From: JALOOE01 sp964423545
GTDB lineage: Bacteria; Chloroflexota; Anaerolineae; CG2-30-64-16
Length of the DNA stretch: 28,035 nt
Reading direction: 5' to 3'
Assembly: GCA_964423545.1 (NCBI GenBank)
Contig: CAYRFV010000043.1
Coordinates: forward strand, 1-28,035
The notes below the pieces were generated by a model. The model did no database searches, had not been told where the DNA came from, and worked only from the letters and a program-made list of their open reading frames with translations. Positions 20,707-28,035 of this stretch are shown piece after piece. Made by a program: the position numbers and the translations under genes. Numbering within the stretch: the stretch's first letter is position 1; the number at the start of each line of letters is the position of its first letter.

Positions 20707-21975
20707 TCAAGCGGCTGCATCCATCTCCCCGGCACGCACGGCTGGCCCGGCGCCCCCCTCTCGATCCAACCGCGCGAAGAACGCCATCGCGACGGCCACT
20801 GAACCGACATTGAGCAGCCCGGCCGCCAGGAACGGCAGCCCCGGCGCAACGCGCGTCAGCGCGCCGCCGAGCAGCGAGCCGGCAATCATGGCGACGCTCC
20901 AGGTGGCGTGCAAGAGGCCGAACGCACGACCGTGCTCCGCTCTCGGCACGCCGTCGGAGACGAGGCAGAAAAGCAGCGTCGCCAGCGACCATGCGGCGGC
21001 CAGTCCCAGGACGCCGAAGAGGAAGACCCCCCACAACTGATTGGCGGTGGCGGCCAGCCCCAGCGCGGACGCGATCAGCGCACTGTAGCCGATGAGGGTC
21101 GGCTTCCGATGGCCGTAGCGGTCGGCCGCCCGGCCGGTGAGCAGCTGCGCAATCGAGGCGGCGACCAGGCTGACCGTCCCGTAGATGGCGACAGTGGTCT
21201 TGTTGCCGGCCAGGTGGTTGATCATCAGCGGAATGAGAACGAGCGCCATGCCATAGTAGATGGTTGGCAGAAAGCGGAGCGCCATCAGCAGTCGCATCGC
21301 GGGCCGCTGCGACATCTCCCACATGCCGGCCTGGGGCGAGGCGGTTCCCGCTGCATGCGCTTCCCGAGCCTGGTTGGGCAGCAGGAGCACAGCCAGGACG
21401 ACCGTGAGGCCGGCGAGACAGAGGCCCACCAGCCCATAGGTGCGGAAGCCGGCGGCGTCGAGGATGCGGCCCGCCGCAGGATTGCCGAGCGCGCCCCCCA
21501 GCGTCAGGCTGAGCGCATAGAGCGCGGAGAGGAAGCCCAGCCGCCGCGGATCGGCCATGCGCGTGAGGTAGCTCGACCCGCCGAGCGTCTGCAAGCTGTT
21601 CGCTGCGCCGGCCAGCCCCCACAGCACCGCGATCATCAGCGGTGGGCCGGTCTGAAACAGCAGACTGGCGACCAGGCTGCCCAGCAGCCCGAGCGCCAGC
21701 ACCCATTTACTGCCGAGCGAATCGCTCAGCCCGCCGCCCAGCAGCGCGGCGACCATGCCGGATGCCTGCCCCACCGCCACCATGATCGAGATCGCGATCG
21801 TGGTGTAGCGGAGCTGCTCTTCCAGGTAGATCGGGAAGAACGCTAACTGCGAAAGGATCCAGGCGCCCGACAGCAGCTGGATCAGCAGCAGAGAGCCTAC
21901 CGGCCGGATGGAGCCATCCGGCCGGATGGACTGGTCCGGCCGGCCGAGGCCTCGCGCACGCATTGCCTGGGTCAC
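20707..21975 (-). CDS. MFS transporter
   Basis: This protein of about 422 residues has 12 hydrophobic helices in two halves. The loop motifs are GGGLSDSLGSKW after helix 2 and TGRAADRYGHRKP in the second half, both typical of major facilitator carriers. The start is taken as GTG 21975, which overlaps the kinase stop as GTGA; ATG 21963 is the alternative. The N-terminal 25 residues before the first helix carry a short repeat (SIRP twice) encoded by the 18-bp repeat at 21900-21945. As the last gene of the polyol/sugar operon, it is likely the uptake or efflux route for that operon's substrate or product. Confidence 0.92.
   Translation of the reverse strand: MTQAMRARGLGRPDQSIRPDGSIRPVGSLLLIQLLSGAWILSQLAFFPIYLEEQLRYTTIAISIMVAVGQASGMVAALLGGGLSDSLGSKWVLALGLLGSLVASLLFQTGPPLMIAVLWGLAGAANSLQTLGGSSYLTRMADPRRLGFLSALYALSLTLGGALGNPAAGRILDAAGFRTYGLVGLCLAGLTVVLAVLLLPNQAREAHAAGTASPQAGMWEMSQRPAMRLLMALRFLPTIYYGMALVLIPLMINHLAGNKTTVAIYGTVSLVAASIAQLLTGRAADRYGHRKPTLIGYSALIASALGLAATANQLWGVFLFGVLGLAAAWSLATLLFCLVSDGVPRAEHGRAFGLLHATWSVAMIAGSLLGGALTRVAPGLPFLAAGLLNVGSVAVAMAFFARLDREGGAGPAVRAGEMDAAA
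21900..21945. repeat. 18-bp direct repeat in the MFS N-terminus
   Basis: CCGGCCGGATGGAGCCAT (21900-21917) is followed by CCGGCCGGATGGACTGGT (21918-21935) and a partial third copy to 21945. It keeps the reading frame and gives a six-residue repeat before the first membrane helix. Confidence 0.85.
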
Positions 21976-23555
21976 GCGGCCTGCCTTTCGCCGGTGCGGG
22001 CGGCTGACAGCCTGGCGTACGCTGCGGCCAGGCCATCGTCGAGATGGCAATAGAGGCCATACAGGTCATCGTAGCAGCCGCGCACCGCGGGGTCGGGCAG
22101 GACGTGCTCCGGGTTTGCAAGCCAGGCGTCGCGCACGATATCGAAACTGCGGAGGCAGCCGAGCGCGTATGCGGCCAGGAAGGCGATGCCGAGCGCGCCG
22201 CTCCCCCGCGGGTGAAACTGCAGCGGCGCGTTCAGGATGTCGGCCACGATCTGGCGCCAGAGCGGGCTGGCGGCACCCCCCGCGGTGGCGATGACCCGAC
22301 GCACTTGCGGCCGGATCGGCTCGAAGCCCCGGCGCACGGCGTAGCCGAACGATTCCAGCAGCGCCCGATAGCCGTGGGCCGCGGTGTGGGCTGGGTTCAG
22401 GCCGAAGAGGACGCCGCGCGCCTGGGGATCGGCCGCAGGCGTGCGCCGGCCCAGCAGGTGCGGCAGCGCGATCAGCCCGTCGCTGCCTGCCGGCACTGCG
22501 GCTGCGCAGCGGTCGAGCAGGGCGAAGTCGGGCGGGTACGTGGGAGCAGGCACAGGACCTGCCTCCAGGGCAGGCATATGACCTGCCTCCAGGGCAGGCT
22601 CCAGGGCAGGCACAAGACCTGCCCCTACAACGGAGGCGCCGAACGCGTCGCGATACCAGGCCAGCAGCCGGCCGCACGTCAAGACGTTGGCAGCCCATGC
22701 GACCGCACCGGCCCCGTCCCCGCCGGCGAAATGGGGGCCGGCCGCCGCGGTCTCCAGAGGCTGCATCGTGAGGGTGAGAAGGCCGGTAGCCCCGAAGGAG
22801 ATCATTGCGTCCCCCGGCGCGACGGCGCCGCAGCCGACGATGGTCGGAAAGGTGTCGCCTGTTCCGACAATCACCGGCGCACCCTGCGGAAGGCCGGTCG
22901 CGCGGGCCGCGTCAGCGGTGACGCCACCCACCACGTCCGTAGCCGCGCGCGGAGGCGGCAGCAGCCGGACATCCAGGCCCAATGCCGCGCACGCCGCCGC
23001 GTCCCACCGCTTCGCCCGCACGTCGAAGACCCCGCCGACGATGCTGGCAGTGTCGTAGTCCATCGAGGCGACGCCGGTCAGCCGGTGGACCACGTAGTTG
23101 TGGCTGGAGAAAAGGCGCCGGGCGGCGCGCAGTGTCTCCGGCTCGTGCTCGGCCAGCCAGGCCCACTTGGGGCTGATCGCCTGGGCGGTGAGCGCCAGGC
23201 CGGCGGCCCGGGCGCGCGCCAGCTGCTCGAGCGCGCGATGGTCGCTGTACAGGATGGCCGGCCGCAGCGGCCTGCCCTCATCGTCGACCAGGCACAGGCA
23301 GGGGGTCAGACCGCACACGCCGACGCCTGCAAGGCGGTCAGGATCAACGCCGGGGGTCGCCAGGAGGTCGCGAACGACGGCGGCCCCATCGCCCCACCAT
23401 TGGGCTGCGGCGTCCTGCTCCACCCACCCGGGCCGGGGCTGGCTGGCGCCGTGATCGCGGCGCACGCGGGCCAGCACCTCGCCGTCCGCGGTCGCCACCA
23501 CCCCCTTGACACCGAGTGTGCCGATATCCAGCCCCAGGAAGGTATCACGCTTCAC
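21972..23555 (-). CDS. FGGY-family carbohydrate kinase (xylulokinase-like)
   Basis: This 527-residue protein has the FGGY layout. GLDIGTLGVKG (8-18) is the N-terminal phosphate loop. YSDHRA (103-108) is the substrate region. GTGDTFPTIVGCG (231-243) carries the likely catalytic base D234. IATAGGAASPLWRQIVADIL near the C-terminus binds ATP. It should phosphorylate a sugar or polyol using ATP. Residues about 310-339 are an Ala/Pro/Glu/Gly-rich insertion encoded by the palindromic repeat at 22546-22630, in a region where the family has a surface loop. The start is GTG 23555 with only a weak ribosome site, 9 bp after the zinc-ADH stop. The neighbouring aldolase and isomerase suggest the phosphorylated product is later cleaved. 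Confidence 0.93.
   Translation of the reverse strand: MKRDTFLGLDIGTLGVKGVVATADGEVLARVRRDHGASQPRPGWVEQDAAAQWWGDGAAVVRDLLATPGVDPDRLAGVGVCGLTPCLCLVDDEGRPLRPAILYSDHRALEQLARARAAGLALTAQAISPKWAWLAEHEPETLRAARRLFSSHNYVVHRLTGVASMDYDTASIVGGVFDVRAKRWDAAACAALGLDVRLLPPPRAATDVVGGVTADAARATGLPQGAPVIVGTGDTFPTIVGCGAVAPGDAMISFGATGLLTLTMQPLETAAAGPHFAGGDGAGAVAWAANVLTCGRLLAWYRDAFGASVVGAGLVPALEPALEAGHMPALEAGPVPAPTYPPDFALLDRCAAAVPAGSDGLIALPHLLGRRTPAADPQARGVLFGLNPAHTAAHGYRALLESFGYAVRRGFEPIRPQVRRVIATAGGAASPLWRQIVADILNAPLQFHPRGSGALGIAFLAAYALGCLRSFDIVRDAWLANPEHVLPDPAVRGCYDDLYGLYCHLDDGLAAAYARLSAARTGERQAA
22546..22630. repeat. Palindromic repeat cluster inserted in frame in the kinase gene
   Basis: Units of 24 bp (22546-22569, 22570-22593), a 12-bp half unit (22594-22605) and a last unit (22606-22630) share GCAGGCA-N-ACCTGCC ends. 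Each full unit is an inverted repeat GCAGG...CCTGC. All lengths are multiples of three except the edge, so the kinase frame continues through it and gains about 28 residues with an 8-residue period (PALEAG core). Confidence 0.92.
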
Positions 23556-23564
23556 GCGCCGCTC

Positions 23565-24608
23565 TCAGAACTCCAGCACCACCCGGTAGGTATCCTTCGC
23601 CAGCGCCCGCTGCATGGCGTAGTCGACGTTCGGGAACGGCACACGCTCCGAGATGAAGGAGGAGACGTCCACCAGGCGCGCGTTCAGCAGCGCAACCGCC
23701 TCGCGAAACGATTCCTTGTCGTGCGAGAAGGTGCCGGTGATGTTCAACTCGCGATAGTGGATGTCGTTCGGATCCACCGGCAGATCGCCCTTCGGGTGCA
23801 CCGATCCGTAGAGCATCAGCCAGCCGCCTTTGGCCAGCGCCGGCAGGGCGGAGCGGATGGCAGGGACGCCGCCCGCCGTGAAGAAGACCGCCTCGGCCCC
23901 GCGGCCCCCGGTTTGGCCGTAGACGCACTCCAGCAGGTCATCGCCGAGCGGATCGACCGCGCAGGCTGCGTCCAGCGACGCGGCCGCCTCACGACGGACC
24001 GCGTCCGGCTCGGCGACGATCACCCGCACCCCGCGGCGCGCCAGCAGCTGCAGATGAAGCAGGCCCATCACGCCGGCCCCCTGCACCACCGCGGTGTCAC
24101 CGAACGCGAGGGGCGTGCGGCGGATGCCTCGCGCGACGCAGGACACCGGCTCGGCGAGCGCCAGCTCCGCATAGTCCTGGCCGCCCGACGCCCGGTCGAC
24201 CATGTAGTCGTCCACCAACACATAGTCGCTCATCCCGCCCGGGCCCCACGGCTGGCCCGGAAGCGCGCCCCCGCGGTCGTTCAGGCACAGGTTGTCCATG
24301 CCGCGGCGGCAGTAGTGACACTGGCCACAGCGCACCATGATCTCCAGGCAGACCGGGTCGCCGATCTGCGCGTCGCACAGCGCGAGCGGCCCTTTCGCGG
24401 CGACCACGCCGCTGGCCTCGTGTCCCCCGCGAAAGGGGTAATCCTCCGCCTTGCTCCCCCGGTAGAAGCGCTGCTCCCAGGTGCAGATGGCGCACGCTTT
24501 GACCTGCACCAACACCTGGCGGCCCTCCGGCTGCGGCATCGGAATCGAGCGCACCTCAACCGCGGCCGGCGCGGTGAAGACCGTGGTCCGCATCGTGGCC
24601 GGGATCAT
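23565..24608 (-). CDS. Zinc-dependent alcohol dehydrogenase (MDR, sorbitol/threonine DH-like)
   Basis: This 347-residue protein has the medium-chain dehydrogenase layout. Catalytic zinc ligands are C42 (AICTWE) and H63/E64 (GGHEASG). The structural zinc cysteines are C94, C97, C100 and C108. The Rossmann motif is VQGAGVMGLLHLQ near 167-179. It would oxidise a secondary alcohol, such as a polyol or sugar acid, with NAD(P). GAGG lies about 7 bases before ATG 24608, which overlaps the stop of the NDK-like gene (ATGA). ATG 24593 is an alternative start. Its place before a sugar kinase suggests it produces the keto sugar to be phosphorylated. Confidence 0.94.
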   Translation of the reverse strand: MIPATMRTTVFTAPAAVEVRSIPMPQPEGRQVLVQVKACAICTWEQRFYRGSKAEDYPFRGGHEASGVVAAKGPLALCDAQIGDPVCLEIMVRCGQCHYCRRGMDNLCLNDRGGALPGQPWGPGGMSDYVLVDDYMVDRASGGQDYAELALAEPVSCVARGIRRTPLAFGDTAVVQGAGVMGLLHLQLLARRGVRVIVAEPDAVRREAAASLDAACAVDPLGDDLLECVYGQTGGRGAEAVFFTAGGVPAIRSALPALAKGGWLMLYGSVHPKGDLPVDPNDIHYRELNITGTFSHDKESFREAVALLNARLVDVSSFISERVPFPNVDYAMQRALAKDTYRVVLEF

Positions 24609-25357
24609 GGAAGGTCCTCATCGTTCTCGCGCGGCTCGTTGATCAGATACTTGGCCGCCACCGCTTCGAGGGTGCAGTGAGCCGTCCGGCCCTCGCGCAG
24701 CAGGCGCAGCGCCTCCAGGTCGGAGGTCCAGGCGATATCACCGGGCGCCAGCAGGCAGACGCTCCCCGGCGCATAGGATGTGGCCAGCGCGCAATCCTTG
24801 AAGTAGTAGAGGGCGTCGCATTCCTCTGTGGGGTAGGCGCGCATGAGGGGCGGGATATCGTTGGGCTTGAACCACAGCTTGATCTCCCGCTCCGCCTCCG
24901 GCGGCGTGGCCGAGGCATGGATCAGGTTGTCGATCCGCTCGCCGATCACAGCGCCCGTCGCATCCCGCAGCGGGACCAGGGTCCCCAGCGAGCGGATGCA
25001 GCCAGGGCGCCTTTCCCTGGCAACGAGCGGATTCGTGGGACCGACGATATCGCGAATCTTCTGCACGGCCTCCGCCCCCTGGTAGACAATCGCGATCACG
25101 CGGCGCTTCTGCGGCTCCTGAGGATAATGTGCATAGCCCATGATGTATTCCAGGAGCGCCGGGTAGAACACTTTGCCCAGGTGCTCCGCGTAGTGCTCGG
25201 CGGCGAGCATGCGGTTGACATGCACGATCTTCGCGCCGGCAAACCGCAGGCCGGTATGGAACTCGGAGAGCAGTGACAGTACATAGCCGGTCAACGAGTT
25301 CTTGAGGGCATCGGGTTTGATAAGGACGAGCGTCTGTTCAAGATCCCTGTTTTCCAT
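24605..25357 (-). CDS. Nucleoside-diphosphate-kinase-like protein with C-terminal extension
   Basis: This 250-residue protein has an NDK domain in residues 8-165. TLVLIKPDAL holds K14, and HLGKVFYPALLEYI, GPTNP and NLIHASATPPEAEREI with the phosphorylated His at H147 all match the family. Two things are unusual. About 20 extra residues stand between GPTNP and the catalytic His. A tail of about 85 residues (166-250), not found in ordinary NDK, has several Cys and aromatic residues. AAGGGA precedes ATG 25357 and the gene is 12 bp after the aldolase gene. Ordinary NDK makes NTPs from NDPs. Inside a sugar operon it could have another acceptor, which is only a guess. Confidence 0.87.
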   Translation of the reverse strand: MENRDLEQTLVLIKPDALKNSLTGYVLSLLSEFHTGLRFAGAKIVHVNRMLAAEHYAEHLGKVFYPALLEYIMGYAHYPQEPQKRRVIAIVYQGAEAVQKIRDIVGPTNPLVARERRPGCIRSLGTLVPLRDATGAVIGERIDNLIHASATPPEAEREIKLWFKPNDIPPLMRAYPTEECDALYYFKDCALATSYAPGSVCLLAPGDIAWTSDLEALRLLREGRTAHCTLEAVAAKYLINEPRENDEDLP

Positions 25358-25369
25358 CGGAGTCCCTTT

Positions 25370-26143
25370 CTACGCCAGCAGCTTGAGCGCGTCGTCGACT
25401 GTCGCGTTGCCGTGGATGATGGCAGCCAGCGCCGCAGCCATCTTGGCCGGATCGGGTGCGCCCCAGACATTGCGGCCCACCGCGCAGCCCACCGCACCCG
25501 CCCTGACCGCGCTGTGAACCATCGTAAGAAGCTGCGCTTCGCTCATCCTGCTGCCGCCGGGCACCACGATCGGCGTGAAACACGAGCCGACGACCTCCTC
25601 AAAGCGGTCGCAGTAGGGGGTCTTCAGCAGATCGGCGCCGTACTCCGCGCCGAAACGCGCGGCCAACTTGTGGTGTTCGAGGGTGCGGAACTCGGGACCG
25701 CTGTCGAAGCCGCCCGGCACCATCTCGCCGACGAGCACGACCCCCCATCGATCACAATCGGAGGAGAGCTGGGACAGCCACTCGATGTGCCTGACTTCGT
25801 TCTTGTGGCCCGGCCCGGCGTTGCAGACGACGCCGTCTGCGCCCACGCGCAGGGCGTCCTCGACCGAGTAAAGCGCCGCGCTCTCGCTCACATCCGGCCC
25901 GATGGTGCTGGCGCCGCCATCGGTGCGGACGATGAGGCCGAGAGGCGCAAGCTCCTTGCCGAACACGCGGGCAATCCCATAGGTCGTCAACACGGCATCG
26001 GCCCCGCCGGCCGCCACCTGGCGGATGACCTCGCCGGGGCGTTCGAGCCCCTTTGGCCCTTGGATCGCGCCGTGATCCATCGCGACGATTAGCGCTCTGC
26101 CGTCGCGCGCCAGGATGCGGTTGAGTCGTCGAGTCTTGTGCAT
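25370..26143 (-). CDS. Class I aldolase of the FbaB/LsrF/DeoC-like family
   Basis: This 257-residue TIM barrel has AMDHG (residues 21-25, with D23), the Schiff-base Lys K174 in DLLKTPYCD, and phosphate-binding PGGSRM (195-200) and VGRNVW (222-227). Relatives cleave fructose-1,6-bisphosphate or related ketose phosphates, act in AI-2 degradation (LsrF) or make an aromatic precursor. ATG 26143 has GGGGG about 5 bases upstream and matches the family N-terminus; the frame is open further but that part is not family-like. In this operon it is the likely cleavage step after the FGGY kinase. The substrate is not known. Confidence 0.93.
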   Translation of the reverse strand: MHKTRRLNRILARDGRALIVAMDHGAIQGPKGLERPGEVIRQVAAGGADAVLTTYGIARVFGKELAPLGLIVRTDGGASTIGPDVSESAALYSVEDALRVGADGVVCNAGPGHKNEVRHIEWLSQLSSDCDRWGVVLVGEMVPGGFDSGPEFRTLEHHKLAARFGAEYGADLLKTPYCDRFEEVVGSCFTPIVVPGGSRMSEAQLLTMVHSAVRAGAVGCAVGRNVWGAPDPAKMAAALAAIIHGNATVDDALKLLA

Positions 26144-26211
26144 GAATCCCCCTGTGACAGAAGATGACACGGCTGCGGACCAGCGCCGGCCGACTGCCGG
26201 CGACCTGCCCA

Positions 26212-27024
26212 TCACCCGTCGCGAACCGTTCGCGGGAAAAATGACCGGATGCGCGCCATCGCCTCCTCCTCGGTCGTGCTCGGATAGCACTCCATCCCGA
26301 TCAACCCGTCGTAGCCCAACGCGTCCAGCTTCTTCGAGATGTTGGCGAAATTGATCTCACCCGTGCCGGGCTCCTGGCGCGTCGGACAATCGCCGATGTG
26401 GAAAGTCGGATAGAGTCCGAAGTACTCCTCCATGCCCCAGATCAGGTTGCCGGCCGTACGCTGCTGATGATAGCAGTCGAACGAGAGGCGAAGCTGCGGG
26501 TCGTCGAAGCGGCGCACCACATCGGCCGCCAGATCGTGCGTACAGACGAAAACGCCGCCATGGATGTGAAAGGTGTTCAGCGCCTCGAACCAGAGCTGCA
26601 CGCGCGTCTGCTTGACGCGCTTCATCACCTTCTCGACGCCGTCCAGCAGGTTAGCGTACATCTCGCCGGCCGTATAGTCCCGGCTCAACCGCTGCACCCA
26701 CTCCCCCTGCGGCCCGACGTCGATCTGGTTGCTGAAAATGAAGAGGTGCGGAATCTCCCAACGGGTCGCTGCCTCCAGTGACTCGCTCCATGCGCGCACC
26801 ACCCGGTCATGGTCTGCAGCGTCGACCAGGTTGCCGCAGTCGCCATCGAAGGTCGAGTTGATAATCATGCCGCGCTGCCGGCATTCCGCATAGATCTCGG
26901 CCATGGGCCGCTCGCGCCAGAGCCAGACATCCAACCGCCGGATGCCGAGGCGGTGGAAGTGCTGCACCCGCTCGACGATCGGCAGGTCGCGAAACCAAAA
27001 ATCGAGATAACCGGTGAGCTCCAT
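26212..27024 (-). CDS. Sugar phosphate isomerase/epimerase (hydroxypyruvate isomerase-like TIM barrel)
   Basis: This 270-residue protein belongs to the xylose-isomerase-like TIM-barrel superfamily. Metal ligands can be placed at E147 (FEALN), D183 (FDCYHQQ), H209 (HIGD) and E245 (GMECYP). The segments FDCYHQQRTAGNL and GDCPTRQEPGTGEINF are close to those of hydroxypyruvate isomerase and the 2-oxo-tetronate isomerases. It should interconvert an aldose and ketose or epimerise one. ATG 27024 has only a distant AGGGG site. It is 15 bp after the SDR gene and 68 bp before the aldolase gene. Confidence 0.92.
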   Translation of the reverse strand: MELTGYLDFWFRDLPIVERVQHFHRLGIRRLDVWLWRERPMAEIYAECRQRGMIINSTFDGDCGNLVDAADHDRVVRAWSESLEAATRWEIPHLFIFSNQIDVGPQGEWVQRLSRDYTAGEMYANLLDGVEKVMKRVKQTRVQLWFEALNTFHIHGGVFVCTHDLAADVVRRFDDPQLRLSFDCYHQQRTAGNLIWGMEEYFGLYPTFHIGDCPTRQEPGTGEINFANISKKLDALGYDGLIGMECYPSTTEEEAMARIRSFFPRTVRDG

Positions 27025-27039
27025 CGTTGTTCACACCCC

Positions 27040-27834
27040 TTACGACATCACCATGCCGCCGTCCACCTCGATCGATTGCCCGGTGATGTAGCCGGCATCC
27101 CGTGAGGCCAGGAATGCCACCACGCCGGCGATCTCCTCGGAGTCGGCGAACCGCTTCATCGGGCAGTCCTGGGCGCGCAGCCTGAGCCATTCGTCTGAGG
27201 TCAGACCATCGCGCGCTGCGATGGTGGAGGCGACCCCCTGCACCATCTCGGTCATGGTGTTGCCCGGACACACCGCATTCACGGTGATGCCGTACGGCGC
27301 AAGCTCCATGGCGACGCTGCGCGTCAGACCGATCACCCCCGACTTGGCCGCGCTGTACTGCGCGCTGGCCGGCCACGAGGTCTTGCCTGCCATCGAGGAG
27401 ATATTGATGATTGCCGCGCCGCACTGTTGCTGCATCATGATCGCTGCGGCCGTCTTGTTGGTCAGGAAGACGCCGGTCAGGTCGACGTCGATGACCTGCT
27501 GCCAGGCCGACAGCGGCACCTCGACGAGCGGCTGGCCGGAGTAGATGCCAGCCGAAGCCACGACGACATCGAGGCTGCCCCATGCATCGACAACCGCCTT
27601 GAACGCGGCGTCGACGCTGTTGGGATCCGACACGTTGCAGCGCAGCGCCAACGCAGGCCGGCCGCTCAGCTTCTCGCACTCGGCGGCCGTCGCTGCGGCC
27701 GCCTCCAGCGCGAGGTCCATCACCGCCACCTTCGCGCCTTCGTCGGCGAAACGGAGGCAACAGGCCCTCCCTATGCCTTTGGCGCCACCGGTGACGGCGA
27801 CGACGCGGTCCTCGAAACGCTTGATGATGTACAT
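27040..27834 (-). CDS. SDR-family oxidoreductase (classical)
   Basis: This 264-residue protein has the classical motifs: TGGAKGIG (15-22), the active-site Ser in NISS (146-147), Y160 and K164 in YSAAKSG, and the C-terminal ITGQSIEVDGG. Such enzymes oxidise sugars, sugar alcohols or 3-hydroxy compounds with NAD(P). GGAG lies about 9 bases before ATG 27834. With the zinc-ADH it gives the operon two oxidation steps. Unlike the SDR at 11761, its active site is complete. Confidence 0.95.
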   Translation of the reverse strand: MYIIKRFEDRVVAVTGGAKGIGRACCLRFADEGAKVAVMDLALEAAAATAAECEKLSGRPALALRCNVSDPNSVDAAFKAVVDAWGSLDVVVASAGIYSGQPLVEVPLSAWQQVIDVDLTGVFLTNKTAAAIMMQQQCGAAIINISSMAGKTSWPASAQYSAAKSGVIGLTRSVAMELAPYGITVNAVCPGNTMTEMVQGVASTIAARDGLTSDEWLRLRAQDCPMKRFADSEEIAGVVAFLASRDAGYITGQSIEVDGGMVMS

Positions 27835-27871
27835 GAGTCACACTCCACACTGAGATGGTTGAAAGGGACCA

Positions 27872-27883
27872 CCCGTGCACGGG
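27872..27883. promoter_or_regulatory. Perfect 12-bp palindrome CCCGTGCACGGG
   Basis: It lies in the 58-bp gap between the partial gene at the right edge and the SDR gene. It may be a regulator site or a small hairpin at the end of the upstream gene. No promoter was recognised beside it. Confidence 0.3.
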
Positions 27884-27892
27884 CGATCGGCC

Positions 27893-28035
27893 TTAGTGAA
27901 CCGTGGAAGGCTCGCTTGGCCGGGCAAGCACGCTCAGCGGCAGCGGCTCCAGCGGCGGCCGGACGGTGAAGCACCCGGCAGCCCGCAGCGCCGCCGGGTC
28001 GTTTGCGCCGCCTCTCTCCGCCGCGATGATGCGCG
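27893..28035 (-). CDS. Unidentified protein, C-terminal end only (runs in from the right edge)
   Basis: The minus-strand frame is open from the window edge to TAA at 27893-27895, giving 47 residues. Codons end mainly in G or C as in the neighbours. The end is Pro/Leu-rich and closes in ...SEPSTVH. Nothing in it identifies a family. It lies upstream of the SDR gene and is probably the preceding gene of the same operon. Confidence 0.55.
   Translation of the reverse strand, partial: RIIAAERGGANDPAALRAAGCFTVRPPLEPLPLSVLARPSEPSTVH

Noticed and set aside
22044..24680. An 878-codon open frame on the plus strand opposite the kinase and zinc-ADH genes
   Set aside because: Same reason: low-complexity composition and no motifs, while the minus-strand proteins match known families.

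Overview
The window is GC-rich bacterial DNA, most likely from a member of the Chloroflexota (Anaerolineae/Caldilineae type). The best clue is the sugar-binding lipoprotein at 4205-5686. Right after its lipobox it has a long low-complexity Val/Glu/Lys/Thr/Gln stretch, which I associate with binding proteins of that phylum. Dense carbohydrate-catabolic operons, a tungsten-type aldehyde oxidoreductase and many small palindromic repeats agree with this. The assignment is inference. No tRNA, rRNA, CRISPR array or complete insertion sequence was seen.

Region 1 (1-6435, minus strand): a sugar-uptake operon behind a near-consensus promoter (6381-6409). The order is XRE-cupin regulator, solute-binding lipoprotein, two permeases, a cyclodeaminase/cyclohydrolase-like protein, a D-2-hydroxyacid dehydrogenase, and a gene that runs off the left edge. 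No ABC ATPase is present. Five hairpins at a 33-bp pitch lie between the binding protein and the first permease.

Region 2 (6594-11470, minus strand): phytanoyl-CoA-dioxygenase-like protein, ChbG-type deacetylase, a non-canonical NagB-family protein and a GH31 glycosidase. The last three are translationally coupled. This suggests breakdown of an acylated or amino-sugar-containing glycan.

Region 3 (11761-17185, plus strand, divergent from region 2): a pteridine-reductase-like SDR, an amidohydrolase of the MTA/SAH-deaminase group, a short frame broken by an amber codon, an iron-type alcohol dehydrogenase and an aldehyde:ferredoxin oxidoreductase. The set could oxidise an alcohol through an aldehyde to an acid, with a deaminated heterocycle or nucleoside as possible starting substrate.

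Region 4 (17198-20464): a small variable island. It holds a hicBA toxin-antitoxin pair, a strongly foldable candidate RNA ending in an intrinsic terminator, an unidentified Cys-containing putative lipoprotein, the 5' fragment of an M1 metallopeptidase lipoprotein that stops in a palindromic element, and an AAA-14/DUF4143 ATPase with its own promoter.

Region 5 (20707-28035, minus strand): a second sugar or polyol operon. In transcription order it has a partial gene, an SDR, a hydroxypyruvate-isomerase-like TIM barrel, a class I aldolase, an extended NDK-like protein, a zinc alcohol dehydrogenase, an FGGY kinase and an MFS transporter. Oxidation, isomerisation, phosphorylation and aldol cleavage can be read as one pathway. 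The kinase carries an in-frame palindromic repeat insertion that looks like a mobile palindromic element.
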